A DNA stretch of 64,000 nt from contig NC_090322.1 of assembly GCF_040869045.1 (NCBI RefSeq), forward strand, positions 182,713,477 to 182,777,476, in the 5' to 3' direction. The notes under the pieces are model-generated. The model made no database searches. It was not told where the DNA came from and worked only from the letters and a program-made list of their open reading frames with translations. Source of the stretch: Eurosta solidaginis. Taxonomy: Eukaryota; Arthropoda; Insecta; Diptera; Tephritidae. Each line of letters begins with the position of its first letter. Within the stretch, counting starts at the first letter, position 1. Shown piece by piece: positions 31,963 through 43,343 of the stretch. The position numbers were made by a program, and so were the translations under genes.

Positions 31963-33585
31963 TGAGGTAGCAATCCTGATGTAGTTAATTCATGGTCAGG
32001 TAGAACTCCCACAAACCCCACTGAATAATTAATCGAGCTCGTACAACAAATGCGGTCAGGGTTCGTAGTAGTTAAGGGATATTTTCTGGCCACAATGTTT
32101 AAGCTGAAGTTGAACGGCGGTATGGAGAAACATAGGTACAGCGAACAACGGGAGAGGCGGCCCGATACTGATGTTTAGAGAAGTGAGTTTTCTTCTCCAG
32201 TGGGTGTTTCCTCTTCGGGGGACAGTAGTCATTGCGGGTGGGTGTTAGTTTTGGATTGGTAACAGACTGCGCCCCGTCGCAGCGACTTTGCCCTCAGTGA
32301 GCCATCAGTATTGTGCCTCAATGCATCCAATCCGGCTGCGAAGACTGAAATTCAAACGAATGAAATACCATTGCCTTTTAGGTGGAAAGGCGCATGCTGG
32401 TGAACATTGCTTTGGCAAAGGCAGCATAAAAAATACACTTCCGAAATGAGAGAGATTAAGAGAACAAGTCCTACTTCTCCAGCTTCCCAGAAATGAGATT
32501 AGGAAGCTCAATAAGCTTCAAAAGCGTCTTAGAATAGAGGTGGGAAACAAAGTTTCGTGGGAGATTTTCGAACTCACCTCGGTTTTGGCGAGTATTATCG
32601 ATGTTGATGGCCCTTTGCCGGATCACATGTTCAAGCTATATTTTTTTATAATCAGTAAATGACTCGGTAGTTCAGTTTGTGTTCCCTTTATTTTTTGTTT
32701 AATTTTCTTTCAAATTAGAATTGGGTTCCCTGATATTAATAACACACTTATACGTGCCACGTTAGATGGAACAATCTGACATTCTTATTGAAAGATCCAA
32801 AATAATGTGTGCCAAATAGTCGGATAAAGGTTTCCTTTTTCTTCGCGGAAGCCTCACTTAACCTTACCTAAAAGGATAAGAAGTCAAGGCATACATTTTT
32901 TATAACTCATATTTAATTTTTCATTACACGAAATACTAGCCTATTTTAAAACATTCTAATACATGTTTTTTCTTTTTCTTTTCAGGTAAGCAAAATTAAG
33001 TTAGACTCACTAGATCATGTTAGAAAGTTAAAGCCGATATTTCGAGTTGAGCAGCTAAAGTGACGAAATTTACAGAAAATTCAAATATGTAAGTCTGTTA
33101 ACTATTCATTCGAGACTTTAGGACAGCAAAGTTAAATGCTTCAATAAAGTACATATTGCACTTCTTTATCAAGGCGGCCGCCTTTTATGGTGGTAGGGAA
33201 CTCCGCCACGACACAAATCGGAACCTATAAATGCACTTCCGAAGTTAAATAACGAATGCGAATGCTGTCTTTTTTCACCATTCGCTTCAATTCAACATTT
33301 ACATATGTATATATGTGACCCATAAACTGATGTGGTGAATGTCCCACTCAAAGCAAGTATGCTTGTACGGTTCAGAACGAACAAAAACACGAACTGCATT
33401 TTCAACCTGTTAATTCTGTGTTACAACCTGTTAATTTTGTGTTACATTTTTAAATTTCACTCTCATTATTTTTTCATAACGCGCCTAAAGTAGTATAACT
33501 TCAAAAACTTCCATGAATTTTATAAGTAAACATGTACAAACCAAACTCAAAACAGTTTCGAAAAACGCGAGAAAATTTCAAGAAA
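31963..33585. other. Spacer with SINE-like scraps
   Basis: 32585-32635 (GAGTATTATCGATGTTGATGG, CCTTTGCCGGATCA) is a short scrap of the CAA-tailed SINE family on the minus strand. 32290-32570 has no clear assignment. A 19-bp direct repeat CAACCTGTTAATT(C/T)TGTGTTA is at 33402-33446. No gene. Confidence 0.4.
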
Positions 33586-33915
33586 ATTTCGAACTTTTTC
33601 TTTTGAATTTAACATATTTTTTTTAATACGCAGTTTTGTAAACCAATATATTTTAGTCTAAGAAAATGTAAGTCTTAAATCTCTCAAAATTCGCTTTGGC
33701 TGTAGAATATTTTTTCCCGAAGAGTGTGTGGGATTTTCATCCATATAAAAAATAAAGCTATTCGTACGTAAGAAAGTAAAAAACACATTTTGGAAAATTG
33801 GAAAAAATCAATACGAATTTTCAGAGACCTCTAACTTCAACTTTGTTAGACTAAAATTGATTGGGATACACAACTGCATACTCAAAAAAAAAAAAAAAAA
33901 AAATAAAATTTTGGG
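33586..33915. mobile_element. Fragment of the inverted-repeat family seen at 4508 and 45121
   Basis: It shares TACGCAGTTTTGTAAACCAA, TCTCTCAAAATTCGC-like and AAAAATTTT(T)GGGCGAA... blocks, including the inverse block near 33840-33890, with those copies. The ends are not visible. Confidence 0.45.
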
Positions 33916-33954
33916 CGAACTCTAAATAAAAAATTCGAAATACATAGTTATTGC

Positions 33955-34562
33955 AAACTTTGTTAACGTTAGACCTTTAGGAAATGGGGCGTGGTCCTTA
34001 ACCGATTCTGATTATCTTCGCTCAGTCTATATAAATTGGAAAGGATTGTGTCTCTGCCAAATTTTAATGTATGTAATAACTTCACCGGCTTTCGATTTAC
34101 GGCTTGTTAAACTTCCAAATTTTCTCCTTCTAAATGTGGGTGATGCCACGCCCATATTCCAAAATTTTTTTGGAATTTATATTTTGTGTCATAAAATCAA
34201 TCCACCTATCAAATTTCAATAGCTTAGCGGTATTCGTTTTTGAATTATCTCACTGTTTCCATTTTTTTAAACTTTCGATATCGAAAAAGTGAGCGTAGTT
34301 ATCGTCCGTCATTTTTAATACCAATCTATTCTGGGACCTGATCAGTCCGTATGTATACCAAATTTAATGGAGATATCTCAATATTTGCCAAGTTATCGAG
34401 TTAACGGACGGAAAGGCGGACAGACGGACAGACAGACGGACGGACATGTCTCAATCATATTTTTTTTCTATGCTGATGATTTTGATATATGCAAGTTTAT
34501 ATCTATCTCTATTCCTTTATACCTGTACAACCAACCGTTATCCAATCAAAGTTATAATAATG
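33955..34562 (-). mobile_element. HINE-type fragment
   Basis: It contains GGGGCGTGGTCCTTAACCGA, GGTGATGCCACGCCC, TTTCGATATCGAAAAAGTGA, a GGACAGACGGACAGACAGAC microsatellite (about 34410-34445) and the terminal block CCTGTACAACCAACCGTTATCC. It may be the missing second half of HINE C, separated by insertion, or an independent copy. Confidence 0.5.
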
Positions 34563-35020
34563 TTTACAACTACAGCGGACTATAAAAATTATCAAGTTTG
34601 TTTGGAATCGATACTTAGAACTGTGTTTCGGAAACTCTATAAGTGAACGATTAGGCTTATCACATTGTATTTGATTATCCGATTAGTAGACTAACGAGGG
34701 CTGTAATGCAATAAACAATTAATTCCTGTTTTGATATTGGCTTGTCTGAGAAGCAATAATACCCATCCGGTCACAAAGCTCCTGAGCCAGATAAATAATT
34801 TTGCATGTAAATGCAATAACGATTTGAGCCAGATATAGAAGTCCGGTTCAAGTCAATTTGTGAGCCAGATAATTTTTTAATTTCTTGTCTTTAGTCGTCT
34901 TTAGCTTGGCAATGCTGCCTTTAATAAACCTACTTTTTCAAAAATAGATGTCGCTGTTAAATGAAACACAACAGCGACATATGCCTATCACAACTCATGC
35001 GTACAAAAATATCACGAACT
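34563..35020. other. Spacer with short GAGCCAGATA repeats
   Basis: GAGCCAGATA recurs at about 34781, 34824 and 34859 within otherwise plain sequence. Nothing else seen. Confidence 0.4.
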
Positions 35021-35022
35021 CT

Positions 35023-35142
35023 TCTTCTGTTGTTATTGTTTTAGTGATAAGGGCACCCTCGCATATATTGGGGAGTGTTATCGATGTTGATGGTTTATTG
35101 CCGGTAATGGATCCGGTATCAAGCACTATCTCTTCTTAATGA
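35023..35142 (-). mobile_element. SINE fragment (CAA-tailed family)
   Basis: GTTGTTATTGTTTTAGTGAT, GGGGAGTGTTATCGATGTTG and ATGGTTTATTGCCGG match the 3' half of the family on the minus strand. The rest is missing. Confidence 0.55.
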
Positions 35143-35612
35143 TCCGGAGCAATCTTGTGAGAATTGTTCGTGATACGGAGCTAGATGATGGCTAATCTCA
35201 CTGTATGATGACTAATGTATGATTCAAAATAACAAGTCATTAAAATACGAACATAATTAGTTACTTTGTGTAAATTGACCTTTGTTGTTGTTGCTGTTGT
35301 TTTTACTACACTTTAACAGATAACTATTCAGAAATTAATTGAGCATATTGAAACGTGAACAATGTAATCACTAACTGATAAGCTTATTGCATACACTTGT
35401 AGCTAACGAGTACTACTGAAATCTTATCTTTTCGTTAGCCATTTCACTTAACAATGCTATTATTTGATTATTTCTTTGTTATTTTAATTTAATTAGCCTT
35501 TCAGTCCACCTCTTTTTTATTGGCTTCAATTAAGCTTTCTTGCCTACTTTAAGTTTATAACTCAATTTATTTTCTTTGCTTTATTTTTTAAAAGTTTAGA
35601 AATGTTATAATA
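35143..35612. other. Spacer, nothing recognised
   Basis: AT-rich sequence with no ORF or element end before HINE D. Confidence 0.4.
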
Positions 35613-35616
35613 AAAC

Positions 35617-38600
35617 GAGTAAGGAAGGCTAAGTTCGGGTGTAACCGAACATTACATACTCAGTTGAGAGCTATGGAGACAAAATAAGGAAAATCACCAT
35701 GTAGGAAAATGAACCTAGGGTAACCCTGGAATGTGGTTGTATGACATGTGTATCAAATGGAAGGTATTAAAGAGTATTTTAAGAGAGAGTAGGCCATAGT
35801 TCTATGGATGGACGCCATTTAGGGATATCGCCATAAAGGTGGACCAGGGCTGACTCTAGAATTTGTTTGTACGATATAGGTATCAAATGAAAGGTGTTAC
35901 TGAGCATTTTAAGAGGGAGTGGGCCTTAAGTCAATCGGTGGACGCCTTTTCGAGATATCGCCATTAAGGTGGACCAGGGGTGACTCTAGAATGTGTTTGT
36001 ACGATATGGGTATCAAATGAAAGGTGGTAATGAGTATTTTAAAAGGGAATGGGCTTTAGTTCTATAGGTGAACGCCTTTTCGAGAAATCGCCATAAAGGT
36101 GGACCAGGGGTGACTCTAGAATATGTTTGTACGATATGGGTATCAAATGAAAGCTGTTAATGAGTATTTTGAAAAGGAGTGATCCTTGGTTCCATAGGTG
36201 GACGCCGTTTCGAGATATCGCCATAAAGGTGGACCAGCGGTGTCTCTAGAATGTGTTTGTACGATATGGGAATCAAAAGAAAGGTGTTACTGAGCATTTT
36301 AAGAGGGAGTGGGCATTAGGTCTATAGGTGGACGCATTTTCGAAATGTCGCTATTAGGGTGGGCCAGGGGTGACTCTAGAATGTGTTTGTATAATGTGGG
36401 TATCAAATGAAAGATGGTAATGAGTATTTTAAAAGGGAGTAATCCTTAGTTCTATAGGTGGACGCCTTTTCGAGATATCGCCATAAAGGTGGACCAAGGG
36501 TGACTCTAGAATGTTTGTACGATATGTGTATCAAACGAAAGGTGTTACTGAGCATTTTAAGAGGGAGTGGGCATGAGGTCTATAGGTGGACGCCTTTTCG
36601 AGATATCGTCATTAGGGTGGGCCAGGGGTGACTCTAGAATGTGTTTGTACGATATGGGTATCAAACGAAAGGTGTTACTGAGCATTTTAAGAGGGAGTGG
36701 ACATTAGGTCTATACGTGGACGCCTTTTCGAGATATCGCCATTAGGGTGGGCCAGGGGTGACTCTAGAATGTGTTTGTACGATATGGGTATCAAACGAAA
36801 GGTGTTACTGAGCATTTTAAGAGGGAGTGGGCATTATGTCTATAGGTGGACGCCTTTTCGAGATATCGCCATTAGGGTGGGCCAGGGGTGACTCTAGAAT
36901 GTGTTTGTACGATATTGGTATCAAATGAAAGGTGGTAATGAGTATTTTAAAAGGGAGTAATCCTTAGTTCTATAGGTGGACGCCTTTTCGAGATATCGCC
37001 ATAAAGGTGGACCAAGGGTGACTCTAGAATGTTTGTACGATATGGGTATCAAACGAAAGGTGTTACTGAGCACTTTAAGAGGGAGTGGGCATTAGGTCTA
37101 TAGGTGGACGCCTTTTCGAGATATCGCCATTAGGGTGGGCCAGGGGTACTCTAGAATGTGTTTGTACGATATGGGTATCAAACGAAAGGTGTTACTGAGC
37201 ATTTTAAGAGGGAGTGGGCATTAGGTCTATAGGTGAACGCCTTTTCGAGATATCGCCATTAGGGTGGGCCAGGGGTGACTCTAGAATGTGTTTGTACGAT
37301 ATGGATATCAAATTAAAGGTATTAATGAGGGTTTTAAAAGCGAGTGACCCTTAGATGTATATGTGAAGGCGTTCTCGCGATATCGACCAAAATGTGGACC
37401 AGGTGATCCAGAAAATCATCTGTCGGGTACTGCTAATTTATTTATATATGCAATACCACTAACAGTATTCCTGCCAAGATTGCAAGGGCTGTTGATTTCG
37501 CCTTGTAGAACTTTTTCATTTTCTTCTACTTAATATGGTAGGTGTCACACCCATTTTACAAAGTTTTTTCCAAAGTTATATTTTGCGTCAATAAACCAAT
37601 CCAGTTACCACGTTTCATCCCTTTTTTCGTATTTGGTATAGAATTATGGCATTTTTTTCATTTTTCGTAATTTTCGATATCGATAAAGTGGGCGTGGTTA
37701 TGGTCGGATTTCGGCCATTTTTTATACCAAGATAAAGTGAGTTCAGATAAGTACGTGGGCTTAGTTTAGTAAAGATATATCGGTTTTTGCTCAAGTTATT
37801 GTGTTAACGGCCGAGCGGAAGGACAGACGGCGGACTGTGTATAAAAACTGGGCGTGGCTTCCACCGATTTCGCCCATTTTCACAGAGAACAGTTACCGTC
37901 ATAGAATCTATGCCCCTACCAAATTTGAGAAGGATTGGTAAATTTTTGTTCGACTTATGGCATTAAAAGTATTCTAGACAAACTAAATGAAAATGGGCGG
38001 AGGCACGCCCATTTTGAAATTTTCTTTTATTTTTGTATTTTGTTGCATCATATCATTACTGGAGTTGAATTTTGACTTAATTTACTTATATACAGTAAAG
38101 ATATTAAATTTTTTGTTAAAATTTGAATTAAAAAAATTTTTTTTAAAAAGTGGGCGTGTTCTTCATCCAATTTTGCTAATTTTTATTTAGCACATATATA
38201 GTAATAGTAGTAACGTTCCTGCCAAATTGTATCATGATATATTCAACGAATGCCAAATTACAGCTTGCAAAACTTTTAAATTACCTTCTTGTAAAAGTGG
38301 GCGGTGCCACGCCCATTGTCCAAAATCTTACTAATTTTCTATTCTGCGTCATAACGTCAACCCATCTACCAAGTTTCATCACTTTAACCGCCTTTGGCAA
38401 TGAATTATCGCATTTTTTCGGTTTTTCGAAATTTTCGATATCGAAAAAGTGGGCGTGGTTATAGTCCGATATCGTTCATTTTAAATAGCGATCTGAGATG
38501 AGTGCCCAGGAATCTACATACCAAATTTCATCAAGATACCTCAAAATTTACTCAAGTTATCGTGTTAACGGACAGACGGACGGACGGACGGACGGACGGA

Positions 38601-38752
38601 CATGGCTCAATCAAATTTTTTTTCGATACTGATGATTTTGATATATGGAAGTCTATATCTATCTCGATTCCTTTATACCTGTACAACCAACCGTTATCCA
38701 ATCAAAGTTAATATACTCTGTGAGCTCTGCTCAACTGAGTATAATCACAAAT
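35617..38752 (-). mobile_element. INE-1/Helentron-like element, copy D (HINE D)
   Basis: The low end has AGTAAGGAAGGCTAAGTTCG with the hairpin GTTCGGGTGTAACCGAAC; the high end has CTGTGAGCTCTGCTCAACTG and AGTATA. This is the same layout as copy A in reverse orientation: stem-loop end, 130-bp array, GGGCGTGGTTATGGTCGGAT block, GGCACGCCCATTTT blocks, CGGACGGACGGACGGACGG microsatellite (about 38575-38600), terminal block. It is about 0.9 kb longer than A, mostly from extra array units. No ORF encodes a known protein. Confidence 0.65.
35700..37400. repeat. 130-bp tandem array, about 12 units, inside HINE D
   Basis: TGACTCTAGA or a one-base variant recurs at 35851, 35981, 36111, 36241, 36371, 36501, 36629, 36759, 36889, 37019, about 37146 and 37276: spacing 130 with 127-128 at two small deletions. 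Two unit types alternate (TAATGAGTATTTTAAAAGGG versus TACTGAGCATTTTAAGAGGG), suggesting higher-order amplification. Confidence 0.95.
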
Positions 38753-39296
38753 TAATCTTATTAGATTACCCTGTATTCATGCTATCTATTAGGTGTGTTG
38801 CGAATATTCGAACCTGGAAATGTATTTGCATGAAGTCAAATCGGGAGTTTAGAGAATACATTTTGCAAAACTGAATTGGTCTGTAAAGATTTGATATAAT
38901 GGGCTCGTTTTTGTCGTACTTTAAACTATGTAAATTCCTGGTTTTCACAGCAGTTGTGACCGAACTTATGGACTTCGTTAGTTCGAATTGTACTAATTGC
39001 ATACCAATTAATTTATCTCGTATCCTGAAATAAACAATAAAGTTTTCAAAGCTAGAAACATTTAAAATGTGGAAAAAAAAATTGTTTTTATGACTGCGAG
39101 GGAAGTAATTTAAAACTGATCGCATGATTTCATGAGATCAGAACGAATTTTTAATATTTATCGATGCGTACGCCACCTAAGGGTATTTTTTCGTTTGTGT
39201 TGTATTACCACGACTGAGCTTCAAATCTCTAGCTTTCCCCAAGTTAGTTCAAAATCGATTGCGAAGTGTCAAAACCAACTTAAATAACTCACGCAT
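38753..39296. other. Spacer with one HINE-type scrap
   Basis: 39160-39240 carries CGTACGCCACCTAAGGGTA and ACTGAGCTTCAAATCTCTAG, an inverted scrap of the HINE C tandem unit. The 119-aa minus frame 38766-39125 has no recognisable domain. Confidence 0.4.
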
Positions 39297-39297
39297 G

Positions 39298-39630
39298 TTT
39301 TTGTTGCTGTGTTAACGATAAAGGGACTCCTCAAAGATTTTGGGGAGTGTTATCGATGTTCCGGTACGTTCCGGTAACAAGCACCATTAAGGTGCTATCC
39401 CGACCATCTTGGGAGCGATTTATATGACCACACTAAACCTTCTAAGTCACCCCATCCACCCCCTGGTACAATGAGGAGCTTGGGTTCGCTTAAGCCTCGC
39501 CTGCTAAATATGTGTATGATACATTTATATTTGTAATAGGATTGCCCTCGCGTAGGTGAATTTTTACAATTGGGTTGCGGAAGCTCTGAAGCTATAAAGC
39601 TTTGTATTGCGCAGCACCTAGGGGAATTTT
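39298..39630 (-). mobile_element. SINE-like element, degraded copy
   Basis: Family blocks in order on the minus strand: GGTAACAAGCACCATTAAGG (inverted in + reading), GACCATCTTGGGAGCG, GGAGCTTGGGTTCGC and TTACAATTGGGTTG. The CAA tail has decayed and an AT-rich insert lies at about 39510-39540. Confidence 0.6.
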
Positions 39631-40260
39631 TGATGTGTAAAAATTTTTGCTCACGGTATGGGTCAGTAGAGAATGACAGAATAGTATTTATGTTACAGTG
39701 TTGTCATAATGTAGAATAATGTAGCTAGGGTTGATATGAGCGAAAGCAGACAGCGAATCAAGGAAAGACATGGCATCGAAAAGAAAGGAAAAAAAAAGGG
39801 GAAAGGGAGGGAAGAGGAGAATATTAGAAGTCACAACCGTAGCCGGAACTGAAAGCGCTCAGCGTATTATCAATATTTTATCGAAGTTTAATAAACAATT
39901 ATCCGGTTTTTTATCGAAAAGTTATCGATTTCTTATCAGAATGTTTCCAACTTGCTATCGGCGTGCTATCTATTTGCTAACGACGACTCATCGGTTTCTT
40001 GTCACTCAGATAGCGATAAACTTCGATTCATTACGATACTAAGCCGATAACTCGACGGTAATACCTCGCTATCGCTAATAATCAAATGATTAAAAAAAAA
40101 AAAAACAAGTCGGTATTGGTTGTTAAGAAGCCGACGAAGTTCTTCTCAAATAGCCGGAAATTATTTGTTTCTTTGTTATTCTGTTGCGCTTTTACCGCAA
40201 CTCCTGAGCGAGCTCTAGTTAGCTTAAAATTATTAGTTTTCTAGACGTACGTTTGTATCT
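39631..40260. repeat. TTATCGA-rich degenerate repeat and flank
   Basis: 39870-40080 is a string of TTATCGAAA, TTATCGATTTCTTATC, GCTATCGGCGTGCTATC and TAGCGATAA words with an irregular spacing of about 10-22 bp. A poly-A follows at about 40091. 39770-39830 is a purine-rich AAAGGAAAAAAAAAGGGGAA tract. No gene. Confidence 0.5.
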
Positions 40261-40867
40261 TTACATATCGAACTTCACGAGTACTTGGTACTATGAGGAA
40301 ATACGGCACCTGAGAACTCAGCCGTATGAAGCAGAAAAACACAAGCAGGTCCTCAATGAACTCCACAAACAGGCGTCGGACCTTTATGTCAGGAATTGCC
40401 CGGTGAATCCATTACTCAAAGAACAGTACCCAAAACTTGCGGAAGACGAACGCATACTCCCCAGGGAAACGCGAGTCACTCTAGCTCAACTTCGTTCTGG
40501 ATGCTGTAACGGGCTAAACTCTTACCTACCCAGAATCAACCCCGACATACAAAATGTATGCCCCGCTTGCAATGTGTCCCCACATGATACCAACCATCTC
40601 TTTAATTGTAATGTGGAACCAACGCCTCTAACACCCCTTTCATTATGGTCCACCCCTGTTGAAACAGCAAGTTTCCTTGGACTCCCGTTAGAGGATATTG
40701 ATGACAATCTGGGGTCGCACCTATTGGGTGGGGCGAAGCACTGCTACAACAACAACAACAACAACAACAACAGTACTTGGTACTCACGCATTTTTTTGTA
40801 CCCCTTGGTGCATGTCACCCCACTGGTATCTATGGTTAAGGTATCTAGCTTATCGGAAAGCTCGTAA
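40253..40867 (+). pseudogene. Truncated LINE ORF2 C-terminal frame (204 codons)
   Basis: The frame begins in flanking DNA upstream of the target duplication and ends after it, so only about residues 14-173 are LINE-derived. The core carries the CPAC-X7-H-X4-C zinc-like motif and SLWSTPVETASFLGLPLEDI. The AAC tail is translated as poly-Asn. With no RT it can do nothing alone. The older copy at 7640-9236 is the same family. Confidence 0.8.
40293..40771 (+). mobile_element. 5'-truncated Jockey-like LINE with 13-bp target duplication
   Basis: The last 479 bp of a LINE, flanked by perfect AGTACTTGGTACT repeats (40280-40292, 40772-40784). It keeps an open frame for the ORF2 C-terminus: EEIRHLRTQPYEAEKHKQ, then the zinc-type motif CPACNVSPHDTNHLFNC, typical of the C-terminal end of Jockey-clade ORF2. 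The element ends TGCTACAACAACAAC with eight AAC units. The frame stays open through the tail into flanking DNA, so the LINE stop is absent from this copy. It looks recent. Confidence 0.9.
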
Positions 40868-41375
40868 AATTTGATCGGAAGATTCGTTTTTTAATGAGTT
40901 CTGCAATAAACTCGAGCAGTGCAACTCCCAGCGGAGTTCTTCAGTTTTCATCTTTTGGTTTGTTGAACGCGAAACAAGCAAAACCTTATTCGTAACATCA
41001 CTATTTTCGACCCACTCTAATTCCATCTGAATCAAATTATTCAAACGCTATGCCCTTCATGCGCTAGAACATTTTTAACACCACTTGATTTATGGTATTA
41101 ATGAGTCCGATTATTTAGTTAGTGTCGGGTTTTGTTGTTGCATTTTTTGTCTTAACGGATATATTGCGTTACTTTAACAGGTACTAAATAGCTGCTGATT
41201 TTTAAAATACTTTTCTATTTTATTTTTATTTTTTTAATTCTTCATATATGTATATATTTATTTTTTATATTTACACTCACATTGTAAATGTGGTATTTAG
41301 TTTTATTTTCATTTATGATTGCTACAGAATCGCTTAAGTACATCCCGACAAATATATTGCTCTTGGAAGCGTTAT
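40790..41375. other. Spacer, nothing recognised
   Basis: No ORF with a recognisable domain and no repeat ends. Confidence 0.4.
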
Positions 41376-41383
41376 AAGCAGGG

Positions 41384-41525
41384 ATGGGCATTTTTGCACT
41401 AAATACTAAAATTTTAATTAAATTAAAAACAAATTTTGAAATAATTGTTAAATTAAAAACTATCGCCAGAAAATTAGAAATATCACTAAGCATTTTCCAT
41501 TTGAAGACCAAATACTAATACTAAC
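41384..41525. other. Possible hAT-type terminus
   Basis: CAGGGATGGGCATTTTTGCACTAAATAC at 41384 is mirrored by GTTTTTAGTGCACTATGCCC, AACCCTG at about 44378-44411. CAGGG starts are common in hAT termini. Flanking 8-mers do not match, so it is unclear whether these are ends of one 3-kb unit (with later insertions) or two independent fragments. Confidence 0.35.
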
Positions 41526-41529
41526 TATG

Positions 41530-42395
41530 GGGGTTATTCCACGTCAAATGGTAAACGATTTTTTTTTTTTAATAAGAAAATATTTTTGAAACCCTGAAGC
41601 CAATTTCAAAAATGTCTACGTCACTAAATTGCTAGTAAAAATTGTTTTATTTCTGGTAACTATGCAAGACATCTTTTCTAAAAAAAGACTATAAAAAATA
41701 TGTTTTTTATAAGAAAATGCGTAAACTCTCTTCATAAATCGATTAATATGTCGAAAAATTTTATTACTAATAATACACTTTAATATGTGTTATGAACATT
41801 TTTCTATACATAAGTGTAGTATGGGAAGCGGCGGATACACTCGCACATATAACGTTATTATAAGGAAACTATTGCTGGGTCCCCATTTTTTTTTTCAGAA
41901 ATAAAAATATAATTGAAATCCACATAATTTACTGTTATTTAATTTTTTTTCAGAGGTGCAGAAGTTAGTTATATAATAATTTGTTTATAACAATTAATGT
42001 TATTTAACAAAAACAAATTTAATTTGTGTATAAAAAAAAAATTCAAAATTATAGTGCATTGTTTTATAAATGTCAAAAAAAAATTATTAAAATCGTTTCA
42101 GTAGTTTCTGAGAAAAAAATTTTTGACCGATTTGATGCGACAAAATTCCATTGGTTATAAAAGTTTAACGGTAGAAAATTTCGAGAAAAAAATTAACAGG
42201 ATTTCCTACCCTTTTATAAGGCTTTAATGTGAAAAAAATTTTTTGGTTATTCGAACACTTGGTAAATGCGATGCTCACATGAGATGTCCTCACCCATATG
42301 CTAGTTTAGGGATGTAAACATTTTGAAATCCGCGTACTAATTTTGCAGATATTTCGTCTTTGAAAAAAACGATAGTTTGACGTGGCATAACACCC
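41530..42395. mobile_element. Inverted-repeat MITE (GGGGTTATTCCACGTCAAA ends)
   Basis: The left end GGGGTTATTCCACGTCAAAT and the right end TTTGACGTGGCATAACACCC are imperfect inverse copies followed by AAACGATTTTT / AAAAAACGATAG. The interior is AT-rich with no transposase. The target duplication is unclear. Confidence 0.65.
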
Positions 42396-42492
42396 AAAGT
42401 TTTTTATTAGCACAAAGAAAAACTATACGTTAGAATTAGCACAAAGTTCCCTACAAAGTCCAATATTTAACTTTTTTTTTTGAAAAATATAT

Positions 42493-42835
42493 TGTAGCGA
42501 ATTTTGGGAATTTCTGATTATTATGCATCTTCTGTTAACGTTCGAATCGCTGTCGAATAAATAACTTCAATATTCAGTATGACAAAACGGTCTTTATTTA
42601 CAACTTTACTGTGGCAATAGTACTTCACAATTACAATTATCGCGTACTTCACTAATAGCGTGTTCGAATCAAACTGATTTAATTTTTTGCCTCTTTCCCA
42701 TATTTTTCCTAAGCCTAGATTTTTTGCAAACAGCTGCCTATTTATCTCTCCTTTATGTACCTGACATTCACATTTTGTCTCCTTGACTGCTTGCTTTGAT
42801 GTTGTTGTGCATTTATTTACTAGCAGCATGGTGAT
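42493..42835 (-). mobile_element. LTR remnant, minus strand, truncated
   Basis: Starts TGTAGCGAATTTTGGG, the inverse of the LTR 3' end. It contains AACGTTCGAATCGC, AATAACTTCAATATTCAGT and CACTAATAGCGTGTTCGAATC, inverses of blocks in the LTR at 18092-18587. Near 42820 ACTAGCAGCATGGTGATG aligns with the LTR 5' region, about 18 bp short of the expected end, where palindrome family F copy 2 begins. Confidence 0.75.
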
Positions 42836-43343
42836 GAACCGATATCGCGCCATCGATTTTTCGATAGGATTTGGGCTCAGGAAAAAAAAGTTCCACTACG
42901 CATACCCAAAAAAAAATTTTTTGGAGCCTGCGAAATTAATTTTTTTTTACTTTTTCGACTTTGATTTTTAAGGTTTTTTTCATGACCTACTAAAAAAATT
43001 TTCATTTGATTGTAACATTTTCATGTATACCCTGTCCGACCCAAAAATGTCCGCTAAAAACGTTGTCGATTTTTTTTTTCAAAAAACTGCCATCGCCAAC
43101 GTTTTTAGCGGACATTTTTGGGGCGAACAGGGTATAGATATGAAATTTTTTTTAGTAGGTCATGAAAAAAACCTTAAAAATCAAAGTCGAAAAAAAGTAA
43201 AAAAATGAAATTTCGCAGGCTCGAAAATTACTTTTTTTGGGTATGCGTAGTGGAACTTTTTTTCCTGAGCTCAAATCCTATCGAAAAATCGACGGAGCGA
43301 TATCGGTTAACTTTCGTTCATACAAATCCACCAACCCTAATAG
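42836..43343. mobile_element. Palindromic MITE/foldback family F, copy 2
   Basis: AACCGATATCGCGCCATCGA on the left is mirrored by TCGACGGAGCGATATCGGTT on the right. The arms of about 230 bp include TTTTCATGACCTACTAAAAA and TACCCTGTCCGACCC, their inverses and the centre GCCATCGCCAACGTTTTTAG. Compared with copy 1 the centre is longer. It abuts the LTR remnant, so it either inserted into the LTR end or replaced it. Confidence 0.8.

Noticed and set aside
35700..37400. CRISPR-like or coding tandem array
   Set aside because: 130-bp units directly abut with no unique spacers, and the frame is not kept across units.
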